Below the pieces are notes generated by a model that worked only from the letters and a program-made list of their open reading frames with translations, was not told the origin of the DNA and did no database searches. This document shows positions 1-8,441 of a DNA stretch of 64,000 nucleotides, one piece after another. The translations under genes and the position numbers were made by a program. The DNA is from an uncultured Pelagibacteraceae bacterium (GTDB lineage Bacteria > Pseudomonadota > Alphaproteobacteria > Pelagibacterales > Pelagibacteraceae): assembly GCA_902557785.1 (NCBI GenBank), contig CACEBP010000004.1, positions 1-64,000 on the forward strand, read 5' to 3'. Numbering within the stretch: the stretch's first letter is position 1; every line of letters begins with the position of its first letter.

Positions 1-124
1 TTCTAATCTGCAGAAAAACCTAATAAAATCAATGTTTTTTTGGTGTTTCACGTAAATGTTAACACAATATATTGTGCCTCAAAAAGTGTTGATTTTATTG
101 ACTTTTTTAGCTTTAAAAAGTGGC
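1..124. other. intergenic with palindrome
   Basis: No open reading frame is supported here. It lies downstream of rseP on the minus strand. Bases 63-76 form a perfect 14-base palindrome (CACAATATATTGTG). Bases 22-32 and 89-99 form an 11-base inverted repeat (AATAAAATCAA / TTGATTTTATT). The palindrome could be an operator, or a loop element inside the larger inverted repeat, for whatever lies left of the window. I cannot assign a function. Confidence 0.4.
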
Positions 125-1243
125 TTAAAACAAGCCTAAATCTTTAAGATCATTAAATGTTGTAAAAAACATTAGAGAAAGTAGTAAAAATAACCCGATT
201 CGAAAAAAACCTTCCTGGGTTTTTTGAGTCAAAGGACGACCTAAAATCTTCTCAAAAGCGTAAAACATTAAATGTCCGCCATCTAGCATTGGTATCGGGA
301 AAAGATTTATAAACCCTAAGCTTATAGAAATATATGCCATAATACTCAAAAAGGCTATAAATCCAAGCTGAGCAACTTGACCAGTTATTTTAGCAATTTT
401 AATTGGTCCTCCTAATTGAGAGGTGTCCCCTGTTCCTTTAAACATAGAAATTACAAATTCCCACGATGCCTCGATAACAAACCAGGTTTCTTTTACTGCA
501 TAATATAATGCTGTAGCAGGTCCTAATCGTTGCCTGTTTATCTCTTCATTTAAAGGAGCAACTTTTATTCCAATAATCTTCTTGTTAATTTGATTTCCTA
601 AGGAGTCTTTTCCTTCAATAAATTTTGGCTTTACTTTTAGAGTAAGTTCATTGCCGGCTCTTAAAACTTTTATATCAATAGTTTCTGAGGATGAAGCATT
701 TATGAAAGTAGAAACCTCCATAATACTTTTTACCTCTCTCTTATTTATTGATTGGATTACATCACCTGATTTAATACCCGCAGCATAAGCTGGACTATCA
801 GTCTGAACTTCTTGGATTTGAGCGGGGGTAAAATCTTTGCCCGCAAACATATAAATAAAAGCAAAAATTACTATAGCAAGTAAAAAATTAGCAAATGGTC
901 CAGCTGCTACAATCAATGACCTCTGATAGAGAGGTTTTACAACAAATAGTTTTTTTTTATCTTCCTCATTATATTCTTTTAAAAGCTCTTCTTGCTCTGC
1001 TTGGCTAAACACATTTCTATCACCAAAAAATTTAACATATCCACCTAAGGGAATTGCGCAAAATTTCCATCTGGTACCTGATTTATCGTTAAAACCGAAT
1101 AATTCCTTACCAAACCCAATAGAAAAATCAGTTACGCCTACACCATATTTTTTTGCAAAATAATAGTGTCCGTATTCATGTATAAAAACAACGATAGTTA
1201 ATAAAATTATAAAAGGGATTATAAAAGATATTAAAATTTCCAC
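125..1243 (-). CDS. rseP: RseP site-2 zinc metalloprotease
   Basis: Intramembrane M50 protease that, in well-studied bacteria, cleaves anti-sigma factors and signal-peptide remnants in the inner membrane. The zinc motif HEYGH is at residues 22-26 inside the first membrane helix. A PDZ-like region covers roughly residues 125-205. The second signature, NLFPIPMLDGGH, lies near residue 315, and further membrane helices follow. The length of 372 residues is normal. Its first 13 bases overlap the end of the LysR gene upstream, so the two may share a transcript. No sigma or anti-sigma gene is visible nearby, so the substrate is unknown. Confidence 0.95.
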   Translation of the reverse strand: MEILISFIIPFIILLTIVVFIHEYGHYYFAKKYGVGVTDFSIGFGKELFGFNDKSGTRWKFCAIPLGGYVKFFGDRNVFSQAEQEELLKEYNEEDKKKLFVVKPLYQRSLIVAAGPFANFLLAIVIFAFIYMFAGKDFTPAQIQEVQTDSPAYAAGIKSGDVIQSINKREVKSIMEVSTFINASSSETIDIKVLRAGNELTLKVKPKFIEGKDSLGNQINKKIIGIKVAPLNEEINRQRLGPATALYYAVKETWFVIEASWEFVISMFKGTGDTSQLGGPIKIAKITGQVAQLGFIAFLSIMAYISISLGFINLFPIPMLDGGHLMFYAFEKILGRPLTQKTQEGFFRIGLFLLLSLMFFTTFNDLKDLGLF

Positions 1244-2121
1244 TCGTTAACCTTTGTAAATATAAAGTTTCTAAAAGCCATTAATCTTGCATTATTCTTT
1301 AAAGATGCAGGATAAACAAAATGTGTCTCTGTGGGTTTGCCTGTTTCCTCTGGTAAAACTTTAGTAATATTACTTACGTTATGAGTGATGTAATCTGGTA
1401 AAGCAGCCAAACCCACTCCACTCTGTACTGCTAATAATAATCCATATACACTATTCACTTTCATAATTGATTTTCTTTTTTTTCCGTCTTTAAGTCCATG
1501 TTTCAAAACCCAGTCAGGATTGTAAACGGGAGATGGAGCTCCTTTTCCGTAAGTAATAAATTTATGTTTATCTAAATCTTTTAAAGTTTTTGGATATCCA
1601 TTTTTTTGGAGATAATCATTAGAACCATAAATATGATAATTAAAATCAACAAATTTTTTTTGAATTAAATTTAATTGTTTCGGTCTTCTCATCCTTATCG
1701 CGACATCCGCCTCTCGAGTACTTAAATCAAGTTCTTTATCATCAAATATTAATTCGATTTCAATATCTGGATGTAAATCCATAAACTCTTTAATCCTTGG
1801 TGTAAGCCAAGTCGTACCGAAACTTACTACTGTTGTAACTGTAAGTTTTCCATTTAGCTTATCTTTATGTCCGCTAAGGTTAGCTTCTACATCTTTTAAT
1901 TTTGATATAATTTCATGTGCTGATTTATAAAGATATTCACCGTTTTCAGTCAAAACTAACCCTCTTGCATGTCTTTCAAAAAGTTGGACTTTTAGATCGC
2001 CTTCTAGTGCTTGAATTTGGCGGCTTATAGCGGATTGACTAAGGTTTAAAATAGTTGAAGCTTTTGTAAAACTTGACGCCTCTGCAACCGTATGAAATAT
2101 TTTTAATTTATCCCAATCCAT
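1231..2121 (-). CDS. LysR-family transcriptional regulator
   Basis: Helix-turn-helix DNA-binding domain at residues 1-60 (NLSQSAISRQIQALE recognition region), followed by a periplasmic-binding-fold effector domain to residue 296, a typical LysR length. The start fits the usual LysR N-terminus (MDWDKLKIFHTVAE). It lies between acuI and rseP on the same strand, with a 19-base gap to acuI, so it may regulate acuI or itself. LysR proteins usually control a divergent neighbour, but here no divergent gene adjoins it. The effector cannot be told from the sequence. Confidence 0.9.
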   Translation of the reverse strand: MDWDKLKIFHTVAEASSFTKASTILNLSQSAISRQIQALEGDLKVQLFERHARGLVLTENGEYLYKSAHEIISKLKDVEANLSGHKDKLNGKLTVTTVVSFGTTWLTPRIKEFMDLHPDIEIELIFDDKELDLSTREADVAIRMRRPKQLNLIQKKFVDFNYHIYGSNDYLQKNGYPKTLKDLDKHKFITYGKGAPSPVYNPDWVLKHGLKDGKKRKSIMKVNSVYGLLLAVQSGVGLAALPDYITHNVSNITKVLPEETGKPTETHFVYPASLKNNARLMAFRNFIFTKVNEWKF

Positions 2122-2140
2122 AAATAAAGTTAATTATAAG

Positions 2141-3142
2141 TTATTTATTTGGATTTACTACAGCTCTTCCAAAAAACTCCCCTTTAAGAAGTTTAGGATA
2201 AGTTTCTAAAAGTTCAGTAAATGAAAGCTCTTTAGTAAATGATTGAACCTTTGAAAAATCTATTAACTTTGCTGCTTCACCCCAAACGAATTCTCTTCGT
2301 TTTATTGATGATCCGGACGAATCAATTCCCCATAGTTTAACTCCTCTTATAATAAATGGCATAACATTTGTATTTATTTTGATACCACCAGCATTTCCAC
2401 AAGCGGCTACTATCCCGCCAGGTTTTGTTTGAGCAAATATTTTGGTTAAAGCAGACCCTCCGACAGTATCAACTACACCGTCCCATACTCCTTTTTCTAA
2501 CAGTTTACTTTCACCATCAAATTCTTTTCTATCAATAATATTTTTCGCACCTAAATTTTTTAAGTAATCGTTCTTGTCTTTTTTACCTGTAACAGCATGA
2601 ACATCGTATCCCATTTTTGATAAAATCATTACCGCAATACTTCCAACGCCTCCTGTTGCACCAGTAACTAAAACATCTTTAACTTTTTGACCTAATAATA
2701 GTTCCTCTTTCGCTTTTACAGCAAACGAACAAAGTAAAGCTGTAAAACCGGCAGTGCCTAACATCATAGCTTTATGTGAATCTAATTCTTTTGGTATCTT
2801 AATTAAAAAATTTGAGTCAACTTTTGCGTATTGAGAAAATCCCCCAAAATACGCCTCTCCTACTCTAAATCCTGTAAGAATTACTTTATCATCTTTTGTA
2901 AATTTATCATCTTCGCTCTCAACAACTATTCCTGAAAAATCTATCCCCGGAACGAAAGGAAATTTTCTTACGATCTTTCCTCCATCATTTAAAATCATAG
3001 CGTCTTTATAATTTAAGCTTGAATAGTCAACTTTGACTAATACATTTCCATCTTTTAATTGGGATTTGTCTATTTCTTTAATATCTCTTGCGAACTTTTC
3101 GTTTTGATTGTCAATAACAATAGCTTTGAATTTATCAGACAT
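2141..3142 (-). CDS. acuI: acrylyl-CoA reductase (AcuI/YhdH family)
   Basis: Zinc-free medium-chain dehydrogenase/reductase of 333 residues. The N-terminal GroES-like domain carries the AcuI/YhdH pattern (SSLNYKDAM, FPFVPGIDFSG, GTAGFTALL). A Rossmann nucleotide-binding loop, GATGGVGSIA, is near residue 162. AcuI reduces toxic acryloyl-CoA to propionyl-CoA with NADPH, the detoxifying step of dimethylsulfoniopropionate (DMSP) cleavage in marine bacteria. It sits one base after folE on the same strand. No DMSP lyase (ddd) gene is visible in the window, so the link to DMSP is from family knowledge. A general quinone or enone reductase is the alternative. Confidence 0.85.
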   Translation of the reverse strand: MSDKFKAIVIDNQNEKFARDIKEIDKSQLKDGNVLVKVDYSSLNYKDAMILNDGGKIVRKFPFVPGIDFSGIVVESEDDKFTKDDKVILTGFRVGEAYFGGFSQYAKVDSNFLIKIPKELDSHKAMMLGTAGFTALLCSFAVKAKEELLLGQKVKDVLVTGATGGVGSIAVMILSKMGYDVHAVTGKKDKNDYLKNLGAKNIIDRKEFDGESKLLEKGVWDGVVDTVGGSALTKIFAQTKPGGIVAACGNAGGIKINTNVMPFIIRGVKLWGIDSSGSSIKRREFVWGEAAKLIDFSKVQSFTKELSFTELLETYPKLLKGEFFGRAVVNPNK

Positions 3143-3751
3143 CTATTTTCCAATATATTTTAGGTATCTATTTTGAATACTTAAATCTTCCTTAAAAGAA
3201 CCTAAAAAATAATTTGTAACAGTTGTTGCTTTCTCTTTTTTAATACCTCGCATAGTCATACATTGATGTGCTGCATCAATCGTAACTGCTACACCCTTTG
3301 CATCTAATGCGCTCATAAGCGTTTTTGCAATTTGCATTGTCAATCTCTCTTGTGTTTGCAGTCGTTTAGAAAAAATTTCAACTGTTCTAGCTAATTTGCT
3401 CAAACCTACAACTTTTTTATTTGGAATATAAGAAACATGAGCAACGCCTATTATTGGGGCCATGTGATGCTCGCAATGACTTTCTAAAGTTATATTTTTT
3501 TCAATTACCATATCATCGTAACCTTCAACGTCACTGAAAGTCTTTGATAAATCCTTCTCTGCGTTTTGATGATATCCTTTAAAATATTCTTTAAAAGCTT
3601 TTACAACTCTTTTCGGGGTCTCTTGTAGTCCTTCTCTACTTGGATCTTCACCGATCCAAGCTAATAGTTTTTTTATTGCCTCTTCAGCCTCTTTATCACT
3701 GACTTGAGGTTTATTAGATGACTCTTTATTGATGTCTTTAACTAATTTCAT
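3143..3751 (-). CDS. folE: GTP cyclohydrolase I
   Basis: Converts GTP to dihydroneopterin triphosphate, the first step of folate synthesis, as a cytoplasmic homodecamer. The zinc and catalytic motifs are present: SHCEHHMAPIIG, the central GLSKLARTVEIFSKRLQTQE block and HQCMTMRG. The length of 202 residues is typical. It abuts acuI directly (no gap) and is divergent from hisI, with about 74 bases between the two starts. Folate supply fits the glycine-cleavage and methyl-transfer genes elsewhere in the window, but this is not an operon link. Confidence 0.96.
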   Translation of the reverse strand: MKLVKDINKESSNKPQVSDKEAEEAIKKLLAWIGEDPSREGLQETPKRVVKAFKEYFKGYHQNAEKDLSKTFSDVEGYDDMVIEKNITLESHCEHHMAPIIGVAHVSYIPNKKVVGLSKLARTVEIFSKRLQTQERLTMQIAKTLMSALDAKGVAVTIDAAHQCMTMRGIKKEKATTVTNYFLGSFKEDLSIQNRYLKYIGK

Positions 3752-3825
3752 ACTATGCTGTTTCTATAGGACATGTATAATTATTGCAAATTGCTATTTT
3801 GTCTTTTTTTCACTATTTTACTGTA

Positions 3826-4293
3826 ATGTTTAAAAAAAGAGAAAATGTATTTGAGGTTGAGGAGGGAAAATTTCTCTCTCCGAAATTTGATAACAATGGT
3901 CTAATTCCTGTGACCACTTCAGATAGTAGTTCTGGAGAACTTTTGATGCACGGATACATGAATGCAGAAGCTTTAAAAAAAACTATTGAGACAAAAGAAG
4001 CTCATTATTGGAGTAGATCAAAAAAAGCTTTATGGCATAAAGGTAAAATGAGTGGATTTGTTCAAAAAGTAATTGATTTAAGAATTGATGATGATCAGGA
4101 TGCTTTATGGATGTCAGTAGATATAGGGAATGGTGCGAGTTGCCATGTCGGGTACAAGTCTTGTTTTTATCGATCAATACCTTTAGGGCCAATTAAAAAC
4201 ACTGAAGAAATTGAGCTAGATTTTAAGGAAAAGAAAAAAAAATTTGATCCTGAGGAAGTTTATAAAGGTCAGCCTAATCCTACAAAGTTGTAA
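3826..4293 (+). CDS. hisI: phosphoribosyl-AMP cyclohydrolase
   Basis: Opens the adenine ring of phosphoribosyl-AMP in the third step of histidine synthesis. The family signatures are clear: MHGYMNAEAL, EAHYWSRSKKALWHKG, the metal-binding region RIDDDQDALW, and the zinc cysteines in GASCHVGYKSCFYRS. I chose ATG 3826 (155 residues). An in-frame TTG at 3784 would add 14 hydrophobic residues not expected in the family. It is a stand-alone HisI with no fused HisE domain. It is followed at 2 bases by an oxygenase gene, so the next two genes are probably co-transcribed. Confidence 0.93.
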   Translation: MFKKRENVFEVEEGKFLSPKFDNNGLIPVTTSDSSSGELLMHGYMNAEALKKTIETKEAHYWSRSKKALWHKGKMSGFVQKVIDLRIDDDQDALWMSVDIGNGASCHVGYKSCFYRSIPLGPIKNTEEIELDFKEKKKKFDPEEVYKGQPNPTKL

Positions 4294-4295
4294 AT

Positions 4296-4904
4296 ATGAG
4301 AGTATTAAGTCCTTTTGGTCCTAAGATTGCAAGTCTTAAATTATCAGGTAATTCAATAAGAAAAATAAATATTGAAGTTGACAAAATTATTTCAAAAAAA
4401 AATTTGCTAAAAAAATTAGATTATTCAAATAAACTAGTAGGTCAAGTAAAGCAGGAATTTCAACTACCGAAAACTTTTATAAAAAAAAACCTTGAAAAAA
4501 TTTTATATAAAGCAGTTAAAGATTATATTTTTAAATGTTTAGGGAAAAGAGTTACCAAAATTAAAATTAAAAATTTTTGGATAGTTCGCCAATTCAACGA
4601 CGAGTATAATCCAGTTCATTTTCATGATGGACATATTTCAGGAGTTGGTTACTTAAAGATACCTAAATTTATTTTCAAAAATAAAAAACAAACTCAAACT
4701 GATGGCTCAATAGACTTTATTAATGGAAACAGAATGCTTTTAAGTGAATGTATTTTTAATCATAAACCAAAAGTAGGTGATATGATATTATTTCCAAATT
4801 ATTTAATGCACACCGCGTATCCATTTAAAACTAATGGCGAAAGAAGATCTTTTTCTTTCAATTTAGAAATTGATAAAAAAATTGCAAATGTATTTAGCAA
4901 ATGA
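4296..4904 (+). CDS. putative 2OG-Fe(II) oxygenase
   Basis: 202 residues that resemble the conserved family of putative 2-oxoglutarate/Fe(II) oxygenases annotated as TIGR02466 (PF13759). Visible landmarks are the double-histidine/acidic segment NPVHFHDGHISGVGYL near residues 107-122, a distal FPNYLMHTAYPF histidine near residue 170, and the 2-oxoglutarate-binding arginine in GERRSFSFN. The substrate is unknown. The gene follows hisI at 2 bases and overlaps the next gene by four bases (ATGA), so it belongs to the hisI transcript. The family call rests on motif recognition only. Confidence 0.7.
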   Translation: MRVLSPFGPKIASLKLSGNSIRKINIEVDKIISKKNLLKKLDYSNKLVGQVKQEFQLPKTFIKKNLEKILYKAVKDYIFKCLGKRVTKIKIKNFWIVRQFNDEYNPVHFHDGHISGVGYLKIPKFIFKNKKQTQTDGSIDFINGNRMLLSECIFNHKPKVGDMILFPNYLMHTAYPFKTNGERRSFSFNLEIDKKIANVFSK

Positions 4905-5278
4905 GTAAACAAATTCAAAAAAATGTTTTTGGAGAACCTCTTGAACCATGTTCAAATGAACCTTTAACTGGTTGGTTTAGAGATGGATGTTGCAATACAG
5001 ATAAAAATGATCGAGGCGTGCACACCGTTTGTGCAAAAGTTTCTGATGAATTTTTAAAGTGGTCTAAAAAAGTTGGTAATGATTTAATTACACCTCATCC
5101 TGAATTTGGATTTCCTGGATTAAAAGATGGAGATTCCTGGTGCGTGTGCGCTACATGGTACGCTAGAGCAATCGAAGAGGGAGCAGCATGTCAAGTTTAC
5201 CTAAAAAAAACTAATGTCAAAACATTAGAACTTATTCCTATTGAAAAATTAAAGAAATTTGCTTTAGACTTATCCTAA
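4901..5278 (+). CDS. DUF2237 family protein
   Basis: 125-residue soluble protein with the DUF2237 pattern: NVFGEPLEPCSNEPLTGWFRDG at the N-terminus, a conserved cysteine pair in DGCCN, HTVCAKVS and GDSWCVCATWY. The conserved cysteines suggest a metal or redox role, but no function is established for the family to my knowledge. The start overlaps the oxygenase stop by four bases, and its 3' end overlaps the convergent TPR gene by four bases. Confidence 0.8.
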   Translation: MSKQIQKNVFGEPLEPCSNEPLTGWFRDGCCNTDKNDRGVHTVCAKVSDEFLKWSKKVGNDLITPHPEFGFPGLKDGDSWCVCATWYARAIEEGAACQVYLKKTNVKTLELIPIEKLKKFALDLS

Positions 5279-5781
5279 TAGACTTTAACGCCTCTATTTT
5301 TTATTATTAGTTGTAGCTCTTGGTATTCATCACAACTACAATCTTTTAAAACTGTTAGTCTTTCATTAGCTTTGTCTAAACGATTAGTTTGAACATAAAG
5401 CTCACCTAAATATTCATTAATACCATTATGATTAGGTTTGATTTTTAAGCCTTCTAAATAGAATTTCTCAGCTTGTTCAAAGTTTCCAATTTTTCTTGTA
5501 GTAAAACCCATGTAATTCAAAATGTCTGGATTTTTTTTATCTGATTTATAAGCTTTTTCCAATTTATCAAATGCTTTTGAATATAGTTTTTTTGCTTTTT
5601 CTGGTTTTTCTTTTTTTTCCAACTTACCAGCTCTTTTCACTAGCTTAACAGCATCTTCGTATAAGTTTTCTTTTGTAGAGGAGTCTCCGCTGCTACTACC
5701 GCTGCTACTGCTATCACTTCCTGCAGCTAACGCGTTTGTGCTAATCAATAAAGAAGTTAATAAGACTAATATTGTTTTCAT
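5275..5781 (-). CDS. exported TPR protein
   Basis: 168 residues. A cleavable signal peptide ends around ALAAG (residues 1-20), then comes a serine/glycine linker. A helical region near residues 45-90 is lysine-rich, and one or two TPR-type repeats follow (ILNYMGFTTRKIGNFEQAEKFYLEGLK, then NEYLGELYVQTNRLDKA, broadly residues 88-150). The C-terminus carries a paired-cysteine motif, CSCDEY. Likely a periplasmic scaffold, partner unknown. It appears to be monocistronic, with the SDR gene lying 31 bases upstream on the same strand. Confidence 0.75.
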   Translation of the reverse strand: MKTILVLLTSLLISTNALAAGSDSSSSGSSSGDSSTKENLYEDAVKLVKRAGKLEKKEKPEKAKKLYSKAFDKLEKAYKSDKKNPDILNYMGFTTRKIGNFEQAEKFYLEGLKIKPNHNGINEYLGELYVQTNRLDKANERLTVLKDCSCDEYQELQLIIKNRGVKVY

Positions 5782-5812
5782 GTGAATATCTTAAGGAATT
5801 ATATTTAAAATG

Positions 5813-6523
5813 TTATGCGACAGATGATCTTCCTCCGTCAACACCAAAGATTTGACCTGTAATCCAAGAGCTTTCATCTGTTAGAAGAAACTTTGCCACA
5901 GATGCAGAGTCCCCTCCTTCTCCAATTCTTTTTAGTGGATGCATTTTAGCAATACTCTCAGCCATCTTTTCGTTTTTAAGTAAAAAATTTGATATTTTTG
6001 AATTAGTCAAACTTGGAGCAATACAATTTACTCTAATGTTTGGAGCGTATTCAGCGGCAAGAGCTAGAGTTAAACCTTCAACTGCTCCTTTTGCAGATGA
6101 AACTATAGCATGGTTTGGAAAACCTTGTTGTACAGCCACTGTTGAGAATAAAACAATCGATCCTTTGCTCGCTTTTAAATTATCAGCTAAAGATTTAATA
6201 ATTTCTGTTGCAGAAACTAAATTAAGATTGAATGACTGCATAAAATCACTTTTCTTAGTAAGCTTGAGAGGTTTAAGATCTATTGATCCAACACAATAAG
6301 CTAAGCCGTTCACCTGCTCGTCTTTAAGATCATTAATTATTTTTTCAGAAAAATTTTCTTCTAAAACATCACACGTTGTAAACGTAGAATTAAGTTCGTT
6401 TGCTAACTCTGATAAACTACCTTCGTCTCTCCCTACCAAATGTACTTGTTCTCCTGAATCTATAAGCTTTTTTGCAAGTGACGATCCAATTGATCCGGTT
6501 GCACCTAATATTACTTTTTTCAT
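5813..6523 (-). CDS. SDR-family oxidoreductase
   Basis: Classical short-chain dehydrogenase/reductase, 236 residues from ATG 6523. An upstream in-frame start at 6538 would add five residues before the MKKVILGATGSIG nucleotide-binding start and is less likely. The cofactor loop is GATGSIGSSLAKK. The catalytic tyrosine/lysine region is altered: the usual YxxxK position reads HAIVSSAKGA, with histidine in place of tyrosine and the lysine kept. The C-terminus ITGQIFGVDGG is typical of FabG-like enzymes. It is divergent from the photolyase gene. The substrate is unknown, and activity may be unusual given the tyrosine replacement. Confidence 0.8.
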   Translation of the reverse strand: MKKVILGATGSIGSSLAKKLIDSGEQVHLVGRDEGSLSELANELNSTFTTCDVLEENFSEKIINDLKDEQVNGLAYCVGSIDLKPLKLTKKSDFMQSFNLNLVSATEIIKSLADNLKASKGSIVLFSTVAVQQGFPNHAIVSSAKGAVEGLTLALAAEYAPNIRVNCIAPSLTNSKISNFLLKNEKMAESIAKMHPLKRIGEGGDSASVAKFLLTDESSWITGQIFGVDGGRSSVA

Positions 6524-6607
6524 AATTAAAAATAACATTATTAAAGGTTATTTACATGCAAATAATGACGCGTGTAATATCTTAATAAAATATGTACTTT
6601 ATTACTT

Positions 6608-8089
6608 ATGAAGCTTTTTATTATTTTAGGAAATCAATTATTTAACCCAAAATATCTATCTGATTATAAAGATCATATTTTTTTTATGGCAGAGGACTAT
6701 GGTTTATGTACTTTTGAAAAGCATCATAAATTGAAAATTCTTCTTTTTTTGTCTTCAATGAGATCTTTTAAAGATGAGCTTAAATCAAAAAATTTTAATC
6801 TAATTTATAAAGATGTAAATAAAGATTTTAAATTATCCTACGAAAAAAAATTAGAAAAGACTATTAAAGAAAAAAAGATAAGAGAAATTACCTTTTTTGA
6901 AATTGAGGATAAATTTTTTGAGAAAAGAATATTAAATTTAGGAAAAAAAAATTCACTTAAGATCAACCAGGTTAAGTCTCCAATGTTTTTAATGGAGAGA
7001 CAGGAATTTAAGGACTACCTTTCTAAAAATAAACGACCATTCATGGCAAATTTTTATAAAATTGTAAGAACAAAAATGAATTTATTGATGAATAAAAACG
7101 GGACCCCGAAAGGAAATAAATGGAGTTTTGATGAAGACAATAGAAAAAAACTTCCGAATGATATTAAAGTTCCTGTAATTTCTAAAACAAAAGAGACAAA
7201 GGAAACTGTCACTCTTAAAAAATTCATAAATTCTAATTTTAAAGACCATCCTGGTAATACTGATAATTTTTGGTTTCCTACAACAAGGAGAGATGCAAAT
7301 AAGTGGTTAGACGAGTTTTTAAAAGAAAGAATAAAGCTTTTTGGAGATTATGAGGATGCAGTAACAGACAAATCTAATACTGTTTTTCATAGTGCGTTAA
7401 GTCCACTCATAAACTTAGGTTTAATAGCTCCTGAAGAGATAATAGAGAAATTAAGGAAAATTGAAAATAAAGTGCCTATGAATTCTTTAGAAGGTTACAT
7501 TAGACAGATTATAGGCTGGAGAGAGTTTATGAGAGGAATTTATCAAAACTACGATCAACGATTAGATAAGACTAATTTTTTTAATCATAAGAGAAAAATG
7601 AAAAAATCTTGGTATGACGGAAGTACTGGTTTAGATCCATTAGATCATGCAATCAATAATGCTAAAAACTACGGATGGTCCCATCATATAGAAAGGCTAA
7701 TGATATTGGCTAACATAATGAATCTTTGTGAAATAAATCCTAAACAAGTTTATAAATGGTTTATGGAAATGTTTGTAGACTCATCTGATTGGGTAATGGC
7801 GCCAAATGTTTATGGAATGGGATTATTTAGTGATGGTGGAATATTTGCAACTAAACCTTATATTTGTGGATCTAGCTATTTTCTAAAAATGATGCATTTT
7901 AAAAAAGGTCCTTGGTGTGATGTAATGGACGGATTATATTGGAAATTTATAGATAGACATAAGAAATTTTTCTTAAAAAACCCTCGTCTTGCAATGATGG
8001 TTAGAGTTTCTGAAAAAATGAATAAAGAAAGAAAAACAAGAATTTTTAAAGCTGCTAATAATTTTATAAAAGATAATACTAATGGTTAA
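6608..8089 (+). CDS. cryptochrome/photolyase family protein, FeS-less
   Basis: 493 residues matching the prokaryotic (6-4)-photolyase/cryptochrome-like family (deoxyribodipyrimidine photolyase-related domain at residues 1-200, FAD domain to about 470). Landmarks are MKLFIILGNQL, WFPTTRRDANKWLDEFL, EGYIRQIIGWREFMRG, GWSHHIERLMILANI and WVMAPNVYGMGLFSDGG. Characterised members bind FAD and an Fe-S cluster through four cysteines. Here the first ligand position reads GSTGLDPLDHAI (near residue 344, no Cys). The loop that normally holds the CxxC pair is shortened to YFLKMMHFKKGPWCDVMDG. I infer that no cluster is bound. It starts a short operon with the DCC and DUF2256 genes. Confidence 0.88.
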   Translation: MKLFIILGNQLFNPKYLSDYKDHIFFMAEDYGLCTFEKHHKLKILLFLSSMRSFKDELKSKNFNLIYKDVNKDFKLSYEKKLEKTIKEKKIREITFFEIEDKFFEKRILNLGKKNSLKINQVKSPMFLMERQEFKDYLSKNKRPFMANFYKIVRTKMNLLMNKNGTPKGNKWSFDEDNRKKLPNDIKVPVISKTKETKETVTLKKFINSNFKDHPGNTDNFWFPTTRRDANKWLDEFLKERIKLFGDYEDAVTDKSNTVFHSALSPLINLGLIAPEEIIEKLRKIENKVPMNSLEGYIRQIIGWREFMRGIYQNYDQRLDKTNFFNHKRKMKKSWYDGSTGLDPLDHAINNAKNYGWSHHIERLMILANIMNLCEINPKQVYKWFMEMFVDSSDWVMAPNVYGMGLFSDGGIFATKPYICGSSYFLKMMHFKKGPWCDVMDGLYWKFIDRHKKFFLKNPRLAMMVRVSEKMNKERKTRIFKAANNFIKDNTNG

Positions 8090-8441
8090 AGTTTTTTTTA
8101 ACAATTCATGTAATATTTGTAGAGCTGAAATTAATCATTACAAGAAACACTCTGATGGTAATTTGGAATGGGTTGATGTTACTGATAATCAGGATGCTCA
8201 ACAATTAACCTCAAAGTCATATAAGGACTTATTAAGAAGAATGCATGTTATACAAGATGGTAAAATAATTGATGGAGCAGAGTCTTTTTTAATCATTTGG
8301 AAAAATATACCTAAATATAATTTCTTGTATAAAATCTTTAAGATAAAACCTTTATTTTTCTTTCTAAATATTTTTTATGAAATAGCAGCTTATTTTCTTT
8401 TTATAAAAAATAAACATTTATTAGATAGTGAAAAAAACTAA
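8082..8441 (+). CDS. DCC-family thiol-disulfide protein
   Basis: 119 residues of the DCC/DUF393 family (PF04134), thioredoxin-like proteins with an N-terminal CxxC, here NSCNICRAE at about residues 9-17, and the pattern IDGAESFLIIW in the middle. The C-terminal third is hydrophobic (PLFFFLNIFYEIAAYFLF), so it is probably membrane attached. The start overlaps the photolyase stop by eight bases and the end overlaps the DUF2256 gene by 14 bases, a tight operon. A redox partner role for the photolyase is conceivable but not shown. Confidence 0.82.
   Translation: MVKVFFNNSCNICRAEINHYKKHSDGNLEWVDVTDNQDAQQLTSKSYKDLLRRMHVIQDGKIIDGAESFLIIWKNIPKYNFLYKIFKIKPLFFFLNIFYEIAAYFLFIKNKHLLDSEKN

Noticed and set aside
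3784-3825. TTG-started 14-residue extension of hisI
   Set aside because: The added residues are not family-like and an ATG fits the HisI start at 3826.
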